From positions 930,001 through 994,000 of the forward strand of contig NZ_CP177239.1 of assembly GCF_046773475.1 (NCBI RefSeq): a stretch of 64,000 nucleotides of DNA. Direction: 5' to 3'. The stretch comes from Nitratireductor aquimarinus (lineage in GTDB: Bacteria; Pseudomonadota; Alphaproteobacteria; Rhizobiales; Rhizobiaceae). Within the stretch, counting starts at the first letter, position 1. Each line of letters starts with the position of its first letter. The position numbers and the translations under genes were made by a program. Positions 59,215-64,000 of the stretch are shown here, one piece after another. The notes under the pieces were generated by a model. That model did not search any database and had not been told where the DNA came from. It worked only from the letters and a program-made list of their open reading frames with translations.

Positions 59215-59871
59215 ATGAAAAAGATTCTGAAAACAGCCTCTACCCTCATCCTTGCCATTTTCGCCGCCGCGCTTGCCTATGGGGGATGGGGCTATCTCGA
59301 TGCAATCAAGGATGCCGATGCCCTGAAACTGCGGGCAGATGCGCTCATCGCCGAGAACCGCGGCGGGCAGTCGCTTGGAGACGCCCGGTTGCAGCAGTTG
59401 CTGCAGGTGCAGGATCCAAACTTCCAGGGCCATTCCGGTGTCGACATGATCACCCCCGGCGCAGGCGTCACGACCATCACCCAGTCAGCCGCCAAACGCC
59501 TGGCTTTTGAGGCGTTCAAACCCGGCATCGGAAAAATCCGCCAGACCGGCTATGCCCTTGGGCTGGAAAGCGAACTCACCAAAGAGCAGATCCTCGCGCT
59601 CTGGCTCGACACGCTGGAGATGGGCAAAGGTCCCGATGGCTGGGTCACCGGCTTTCACCGTGCAAGCGAAAAAGTTTTCGGCAAAGCGCCCACAGACCTT
59701 CAGGAAACCGAGTTCCTGAGCCTCGTGGCCGTTCTGATTGCGCCTGCAAAATACCGGCTTGGCACGGACGATCCGGCCCTTGCCGAACGCGTAGAGCGCA
59801 TCGCACGTCTTGTTTCAGGATCGTGCAGCCCGCTGGACAATGGGGACGTCTGGCTGGAGGGATGCCGTTGA
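59215..59871 (+). CDS. GT51 transglycosylase-like protein with both catalytic Glu replaced by Gln
   Basis: A 218-residue membrane-anchored protein (helix about 8-24) with the peptidoglycan glycosyltransferase (GT51) fold. Motif 1, normally EDxxFxxHxG, reads QVQDPNFQGHSG, with Gln at residue 66. Motif 2, GxxTITQ, reads GAGVTTITQSAAKRL. In motif 3 the Lys-x-x-Glu position reads R109-Q110, while the later Glu of ALGLES is kept. Both Glu thought to do catalysis are therefore Gln. The gene is intact, which suggests a binding or regulatory role in cell-wall synthesis. It follows the peptide ABC operon after 129 bases. Confidence 0.78.
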   Translation: MKKILKTASTLILAIFAAALAYGGWGYLDAIKDADALKLRADALIAENRGGQSLGDARLQQLLQVQDPNFQGHSGVDMITPGAGVTTITQSAAKRLAFEAFKPGIGKIRQTGYALGLESELTKEQILALWLDTLEMGKGPDGWVTGFHRASEKVFGKAPTDLQETEFLSLVAVLIAPAKYRLGTDDPALAERVERIARLVSGSCSPLDNGDVWLEGCR

Positions 59872-59887
59872 GCCTCGGAGCCGCGCT

Positions 59888-60340
59888 CTAGCCCGACAGA
59901 TGCGCCACTTCATCTGCGCCGAGCCCCAGTACATCGCACACCCGCGCCGTCAGCCGGTCAGCGCGGGGACCAAGCTCCGCGTCGCGCGCGGCCAGATCAA
60001 ACAGTGTCTCGGCAAGGATCAGCCGCCGCTCGTGGCTGGTCTGGCGCAGGTTCGCGCGCGCCTGCATCACTTCGGCCTCCGTCGCCAGCGCCGAAAGCGC
60101 GGCGACAAGCTCTGCAATCTCGTCTTCGGATAAAGCAAGCGCGCCAGCGGCGACGCGGCCAAGGAGCGTCTTCTCACGCTCCCCCAGCGGCTCGTCGGTC
60201 AGTGCCAGCCGTAAGAGCAGCAGCACGTCGCCGGCCATGGCGTTCAAAGCGGCTGACATCTCATGGCCCTCCGCCCCTGAGCCGGAGTTTGGCCCGGACT
60301 CTGGCCCGGCATCTGGCCCGGAATCTGGCGAAGTAAACAT
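59888..60340 (-). CDS. TerB-like helical protein with a Gly-Pro-Ser repeat leader
   Basis: A 150-residue protein. The first 22 residues are a low-complexity leader with repeated Gly-Pro-(Asp/Glu/Asn)-Ser/Ala units, encoded by tandem 12-base repeats. The remainder is all-helical and acidic (DEPLGEREKTLLGRVAAGALALSEDEIAELVAALS and RRLILAETLFDLAARDAELGPRADRLTARVCDVLGLG), resembling TerB-like domains. No membrane helix or signal peptide is seen. The start at 60340 has GGGAG upstream; an in-frame extension to 60385 is less likely. It is convergent with the GT51-like gene, 16 bases apart. Function unknown. Confidence 0.7.
   Translation of the reverse strand: MFTSPDSGPDAGPESGPNSGSGAEGHEMSAALNAMAGDVLLLLRLALTDEPLGEREKTLLGRVAAGALALSEDEIAELVAALSALATEAEVMQARANLRQTSHERRLILAETLFDLAARDAELGPRADRLTARVCDVLGLGADEVAHLSG
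60289..60324. repeat. Three tandem 12-base repeats within a coding leader
   Basis: TTGGCCCGGACT, CTGGCCCGGCAT and CTGGCCCGGAAT are consecutive 12-base units at 60289-60324, followed by a partial CTGGCG. On the minus strand they encode the Gly-Pro-x-Ser/Ala repeats near the start of the TerB-like protein. The unit length is a multiple of three, so copy-number change would alter length without shifting the frame. Confidence 0.85.
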
Positions 60341-60610
60341 GGCTTGCTCCCGGTCTCTCTGTTCCTGACCACAATACGGTGCCACTGCCCAACTGGATCA
60401 CCGGGCCGGGCATCGCGCCATAACGCAACCGCCACGAAAGTGCTCAAACACAACACTTCCGGTGAGGGTCGACACGCATCGTCGTCAAGGCCGTTCCTTC
60501 ATTGATTGCGCCACAGCGCAAAGCTTCCTGTACAACTGCCGAAACCGCCTTGCGGAGCGCATCCGGTTGTGATGCAAGAAGCCATCCTTATCGCTGGCTA
60601 CTCCGTGAAC

Positions 60611-61396
60611 ATGTTTGAAGCAAGTCTCGAGATTCTCCTCCTTCTGACCCTGGCAGCCTTTTTTGCCGGCTTTATGGATGCAATCGCCGGTGGCGGCGGT
60701 CTCGTCACCATACCCACCCTGCTTCTGGCCGGCTTTCCACCGGTGCTTGCACTCGGCACCAACAAGCTGCAGGGCATGTTCGGCAGCGGAGCCGCAGCAT
60801 ACGCCTATGCCAAGGCGGGGCATGTGCGCATTTCCGACCAGATATGGCCCGCGATCTTCTCGTTTCTGGCCTCGATAGCCGGCGCGCTGGTGGCAACGAT
60901 CCTGCCGGCCGATCTCCTGCGCGGCATGCTTCCCGTGCTCCTGATCGCGGTCGCGCTTTATTTCGCGTTTAAACCCAATTTGAACGACATCGACCGCGCG
61001 CAGCGCATCACGCCCTTCGTTTTCGGCTTAACCGTCGCGCCTTTTCTCGGCTTCTACGACGGCGCATTCGGCCCCGGCACGGGCTCCTTCTTCATGCTCG
61101 CCTTTGTGGGCCTCGCCGGTCAGGGCCTGCTCAAGGCCACAGCGCACACCAAGTTTCTGAACTTCGCGTCCAATGTCGGTGGCTTCGCAGCCTTCGCCAT
61201 GGTCGGCGCCATCGCGTGGAAGGTCGGGCTGATGATGGGACTGGCGCAGATCGCCGGCGCGCGCATCGGTGCAGCCTTCGCCATGAAGAAGGGTTCTCGC
61301 GTCATCAAGCCGCTTCTGGTGATCACCTGTCTGGCGCTTGCGGTTCGTCTCCTGATGGATCCCGAGAACCCGCTGCTGCGGTCTATTGGCCTATAA
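60611..61396 (+). CDS. TSUP-family (TauE/SafE) membrane transporter
   Basis: A 261-residue transporter with about eight helices and an internal duplication. The family start FFAGFMDAIAGGGGLVTIPTLLLAGFPPVLALGTNKLQGMFGS and its repeat FLGFYDGAFGPGTGSFFMLAFVGLAGQGLLKATAHTKFLNFASNVGG are clear. Members export or import sulfite, sulfonates or related organic anions. Several in-frame starts exist (60506, 60572, 60611); 60611 gives the usual length and begins just before the first helix. It is monocistronic apart from the small membrane protein gene downstream. The 270 bases upstream (60341-60610) show no other gene. Confidence 0.86.
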   Translation: MFEASLEILLLLTLAAFFAGFMDAIAGGGGLVTIPTLLLAGFPPVLALGTNKLQGMFGSGAAAYAYAKAGHVRISDQIWPAIFSFLASIAGALVATILPADLLRGMLPVLLIAVALYFAFKPNLNDIDRAQRITPFVFGLTVAPFLGFYDGAFGPGTGSFFMLAFVGLAGQGLLKATAHTKFLNFASNVGGFAAFAMVGAIAWKVGLMMGLAQIAGARIGAAFAMKKGSRVIKPLLVITCLALAVRLLMDPENPLLRSIGL

Positions 61397-61417
61397 GCCC
61401 GATCCGGCCCTAACCTG

Positions 61418-61444
61418 ATCCCCGCTATCATCACCATCGGGGAT
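61418..61444 (+). promoter_or_regulatory. Hairpin covering the ribosome binding site of a small membrane protein gene
   Basis: ATCCCCG (61418-61424) pairs with CGGGGAT (61438-61444), a 7-base-pair stem with a 13-base loop. The right arm contains GGGGA, the ribosome binding site for the ATG at 61449. The structure could limit translation of the small gene, or act as a weak stop for the TSUP transporter transcript, which ends about 20 bases earlier. Confidence 0.45.
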
Positions 61445-61448
61445 TCCC

Positions 61449-61619
61449 ATGACACTCAACGCACCCACAAAAGTCGTCTTTCTGCTCAGCCTGGTCATCG
61501 CGATCATCGGGGTCGTCGCAGCGTTCAATCTCCTGACCTTCGTGCCGATCCCCGCCTTCTGGATCATGACGCTGGCCTATCTTCTGATGGTCGGCGGCTC
61601 GCTTTTGAAAGGCGTATAG
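61449..61619 (+). CDS. Small membrane protein, 56 residues, unknown function
   Basis: A short but credible gene: ATG at 61449, stop TAG at 61617, with GGGGA six bases upstream of the start. The product is almost wholly hydrophobic, with two likely helices (about residues 9-26, VVFLLSLVIAIIGVVAAF, and 33-52, AFWIMTLAYLLMVGGSLL) joined by a short Pro turn. I do not recognise a named family; tiny two-helix proteins of this kind are common in Rhizobiales. It lies after the TSUP transporter gene and is convergent with cobQ. Its ribosome binding site can be hidden in a hairpin. Confidence 0.65.
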   Translation: MTLNAPTKVVFLLSLVIAIIGVVAAFNLLTFVPIPAFWIMTLAYLLMVGGSLLKGV

Positions 61620-61694
61620 GGAAAGACATCAGGAGCCACCGGCCTGAAGAGCAGTGTATGATAGCGTAATCGGGGTGCGTTCAGGGTCAGGACC

Positions 61695-63167
61695 CTAGCG
61701 GGCGGCAGCAAGCAGCGCGTCGCAGTCCAGATGCTCTTCAAGTTGCATGGCGATGTTATCCAGCGCCTGCTCGACCTGCGCGCGATAATTCGTTCCCCCC
61801 GTCTCGATGCCAAATTCCCTGAGGAATCGCGCCCGAAACGCGTCGGAGCCGAACAGACCGTGCAGATAGGTGCCCGTGACAAGGCCATCGCTGGATGTCG
61901 CACCGTCCGGGCGGTCGCCGATCATGGCCACCGGGCGGGCGCAATCCGCCCCTTCGGTCCGGCCGATATGGATCTCATAGCCGGACAGGGCCACGCCGTG
62001 GCGCGGAGAGAGCGCCTCCACCTCGCGCAGCGCCTTTTGCGGCTGCATCACCGTCTCCACATCGAGCAGCCCCAGCCCCTCGAAGCGCCCGGCCTCGCCC
62101 TCGAACCCTTCCGGATCATCGACGCTGCGGCCAAGCATCTGATAGCCCCCGCACAGGCCGACAATGCGCCCGCCGCGCGCGTGATGCGCTTTCAGATCCT
62201 CATCCCAGCCCTGCCGGCGCAGAAACGCCAGATCGCCGATGGTCGATTTCGACCCCGGCAGAACGATCAACCCCGCATCGCGCGGCAGACGCTCCCCCGG
62301 CGGCACGAACACCACCTCCACCTCCGGCTCCGCCGACAGCGGATCGAGATCGTCGAAATTGGCGATGCGTGAGAGCATCGGCACGGCAACCTTGAGCTTC
62401 GCCGGCAAATGGCTCGCCCGTCGCGCCAGCGTGACGGAATCCTCCGGCGGCAGGCGGCTTGCGTCGGCCAGCCACGGCACCACCCCGAAGGAGGGCCAGC
62501 CGGTGAACCGGCCAATCGCGGCAATCCCGTCATCGAACAGCGAGAGGTCACCGCGAAACTTGTTCACGATGTAGCCGACGATCATGCGCCGGTCTTCCTC
62601 GCTCAGGATCAGATGCGTGCCCGCGAGTGCGGCGATCACCCCGCCCCGGTCGATATCGCCGACCAGCACCACTGGCACGTCCGCCTGCGTGGCAAACCCC
62701 ATATTGGCGATGTCACGGGCGCGCAGATTGATCTCGGCGGGCGAGCCTGCCCCTTCGACGATCACCAGATCGGCTTCTTTGCGCAGCCGCTCGAACGATT
62801 CGAGCACCGGCCCGATCAGCGCGCCCTTGCTGCGCTGATAGTCGCGCGCTCGCGCCGAGCCGCGCGAGCGGCCCTGCACCACGAGCTGCGCGCCCATGTC
62901 GCTCTCCGGCTTGATCAGAACGGGGTTCATGTCCACGCTCGGCGCGACCCCGCAGGCCAACGCCTGCAGCCATTGCGCCCGGCCGATCTCGCCCATCTCG
63001 TCGCCACCGCCCGGCATCGCGGCAATCGCGGCATTGTTCGACATGTTCTGCGGCTTGAACGGGCGCACATCGAAACCCCGCCGCTTCGCCATCCGGCAGA
63101 GCCCGGCCACCAGCACCGACTTGCCCACATCCGAACCCGTGCCCTGCAGCATGATGGCGCGCGCCAT
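61695..63167 (-). CDS. cobQ: Cobyric acid synthase CobQ
   Basis: A 490-residue enzyme that amidates adenosyl-cobyrinic acid a,c-diamide to cobyric acid in vitamin B12 synthesis. The N-terminal ATP-binding domain has the P-loop QGTGSDVGKS near residue 10, PFKPQNMSNNA and VEGAGSPAEINLR. The C-terminal glutaminase domain has nucleophilic Cys in GLCGGYQMLG and the His of TYLHGLF. The ATG at 63167 has GGGGA at a good distance and gives the usual length; in-frame ATGs at 63185 and 63257 are upstream alternatives. No other cob gene is in the window and no B12 riboswitch is visible upstream. Confidence 0.93.
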   Translation of the reverse strand: MARAIMLQGTGSDVGKSVLVAGLCRMAKRRGFDVRPFKPQNMSNNAAIAAMPGGGDEMGEIGRAQWLQALACGVAPSVDMNPVLIKPESDMGAQLVVQGRSRGSARARDYQRSKGALIGPVLESFERLRKEADLVIVEGAGSPAEINLRARDIANMGFATQADVPVVLVGDIDRGGVIAALAGTHLILSEEDRRMIVGYIVNKFRGDLSLFDDGIAAIGRFTGWPSFGVVPWLADASRLPPEDSVTLARRASHLPAKLKVAVPMLSRIANFDDLDPLSAEPEVEVVFVPPGERLPRDAGLIVLPGSKSTIGDLAFLRRQGWDEDLKAHHARGGRIVGLCGGYQMLGRSVDDPEGFEGEAGRFEGLGLLDVETVMQPQKALREVEALSPRHGVALSGYEIHIGRTEGADCARPVAMIGDRPDGATSSDGLVTGTYLHGLFGSDAFRARFLREFGIETGGTNYRAQVEQALDNIAMQLEEHLDCDALLAAAR

Positions 63168-63183
63168 GGTCATCCCCGTCTTC

Positions 63184-63212
63184 ATCCTGTCCGCGCCCCA
63201 ATCCTGTCCGCG
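63184..63212. repeat. 12-base direct repeat upstream of cobQ
   Basis: ATCCTGTCCGCG occurs at 63184-63195 and again at 63201-63212 (17 bases apart) in the spacer between divergent cobQ and the acyl-CoA dehydrogenase gene. It lies just in front of the chosen cobQ start. It could be a tandem regulator site or a local duplication. Confidence 0.5.
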
Positions 63213-63310
63213 TTTGATGCACAGCGCCTGTGCCGCACCTCGCATTGCGCGGCCCACTCAATGCACTAAACTGATCCGACTGGGAAGATTTTCCATTTCG
63301 GGAGGACGTC

Positions 63311-64000
63311 ATGGACGCCAATGCTTCGTCTGGCGCAGAGCAGTTCGAGCTCAACGCCGATCAGCGCGCCATTCAGGAAATGACGGAGAGCTTCGCCGCC
63401 GACCGTGTTGCCCCCAACGCGCTCGACTGGGACCGTGACAGGCATTTCCCTGCCGATGTGGTGCGCGAGACCGGGCCGCTTGGCTTCGGCGGCATCTATG
63501 TGCGCGACGATGTGGGCGGCTCAGCGCTCGGTCGGCTCGACGCCGTGCTCATCTTCGAGGCTCTGGCCGCCGCCTGCCCCGGTTTTTCCTCCTTCATTTC
63601 CATTCACAACATGGCCGGCTGGATGATCGACACGTTCGGCAGCGAGGAGCAGCGCCAGCGCTTCCTGCCGAAACTCACCTCCATGGAGTGGCTGGCAAGC
63701 TACTGTCTCACCGAGCCCGGCTCAGGCTCCGATGCCGCAGCGCTCAAGACCAAGGCCGTCAAATCCGGCGACCACTATGTGCTGAACGGCACCAAGCAGT
63801 TCATTTCGGGTGCCGGTGAAAACGACATCTATGTCGTCATGGCCCGCACCGGCGAGGACGGCCCCAAGGGCGTTTCAACGCTGATCGTGCCCAAAGACGC
63901 GCCCGGTCTCTCCTTCGGCCCGGCCGAGTTCAAGATGGGCTGGCACATGCAGCCGACCCGTCAGGTCATCTTCGAGGATTGCAAAGTGCCCGCCGAAAAC
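63311..64000 (+). CDS. Acyl-CoA dehydrogenase, isobutyryl-CoA dehydrogenase-like (partial)
   Basis: The first 230 codons of a flavin-dependent acyl-CoA dehydrogenase; the gene runs off the right edge. The N-terminal helical domain reads FELNADQRAIQEMTESFAADRVAPNALDWDRDRHFPADVV, followed by the signature CLTEPGSGSDAAALKT near residue 133. This combination, with SFISIHNMAGWMID, matches the isobutyryl-CoA dehydrogenase type of valine breakdown. The catalytic Glu lies beyond the window. CGGGAGGACGTC precedes the ATG. It is divergent from cobQ, 143 bases apart. Partner genes of valine catabolism would be expected just outside the window. Confidence 0.9.
   Translation, partial: MDANASSGAEQFELNADQRAIQEMTESFAADRVAPNALDWDRDRHFPADVVRETGPLGFGGIYVRDDVGGSALGRLDAVLIFEALAAACPGFSSFISIHNMAGWMIDTFGSEEQRQRFLPKLTSMEWLASYCLTEPGSGSDAAALKTKAVKSGDHYVLNGTKQFISGAGENDIYVVMARTGEDGPKGVSTLIVPKDAPGLSFGPAEFKMGWHMQPTRQVIFEDCKVPAEN

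Noticed and set aside
63168..63310. A cobalamin riboswitch in front of cobQ
   Set aside because: The 143-base spacer is shorter than a typical B12 riboswitch and no B12-box-like core or matching stems are visible on the cobQ strand.
1..64000. CRISPR arrays, insertion sequences, prophage, tRNA or rRNA genes
   Set aside because: No evenly spaced identical repeats, transposase or integrase-like frames, attachment duplications or tRNA-like cloverleaf sequences were seen; the repeats present are short and local.

Overview
The window is a GC-rich, densely coded chromosomal segment of an alphaproteobacterium, most likely a member of the Rhizobiales (Hyphomicrobiales). Three loci point there: a RirA-type iron regulator with Cys91, Cys99 and Cys105, an acpXL-fabF2XL-fabF1XL-adhXL-lpxXL cluster for the very-long-chain acyl group of lipid A, and a PutA gene divergent from an Lrp-type PutR. 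I see no insertion sequence, prophage, CRISPR array, rRNA or tRNA. The content is mainly nutrient import and catabolism plus envelope biogenesis.

Left part (1-16.5 kb). A TctD/TctE two-component system, with the kinase cut by the window edge, is divergent from a tripartite tricarboxylate transporter tctCBA. Next comes a two-armed carbohydrate locus. Leftward are a ROK regulator, a large PIG-L deacetylase and an EamA exporter. Rightward are a complete family-1 sugar ABC importer, an argininosuccinate-lyase-like enzyme and a PfkB kinase. Together they look like an uncharacterised pathway for an acylated amino-sugar-type compound, and this is the best candidate here for an undescribed system.

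Middle (16.5-37.5 kb). An ectoine/hydroxyectoine catabolic locus has two divergent arms: doeA, an M20 deacetylase and gntR on one side, and eutB-eutC-doeX-doeC-doeD on the other. The shared 270-bp spacer holds clear palindromes that could be operators. The usual DoeB (aspartoacylase family) is replaced by an ArgE-like M20 enzyme. A fumarylpyruvate-hydrolase-like/zeta-GST pair and a MaoC protein follow. Then comes the iron block: rirA (with an Irr/ICE-like box upstream), hmuPSTUV leftward, and hmuR, a small exported protein, exbB, two exbD genes and tonB rightward. The second ExbD has Asn in place of the essential transmembrane Asp.

Right part (37.5-64 kb). Here are putA/putR, a MauG-type dihaem lipoprotein with a small membrane partner, gabD with an AEC transporter, and an exported histidine phosphatase. 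The lipid A VLCFA cluster follows; its fabF2XL product has lost two of three catalytic residues and no fabZXL is present. Then come an LpxL-type acyltransferase, an L,D-transpeptidase, an ArgE/DapE-like hydrolase with a peptide-type ABC importer, and a GT51-like protein whose two catalytic Glu are both Gln. The segment ends with a TerB-like protein, a TSUP transporter, a tiny membrane protein, cobQ and the start of an acyl-CoA dehydrogenase.

A recurring design is visible: in all three importer operons with a spaced binding-protein gene (tct, sugar, peptide), a strong GC-rich hairpin without a T-run lies directly after that gene.
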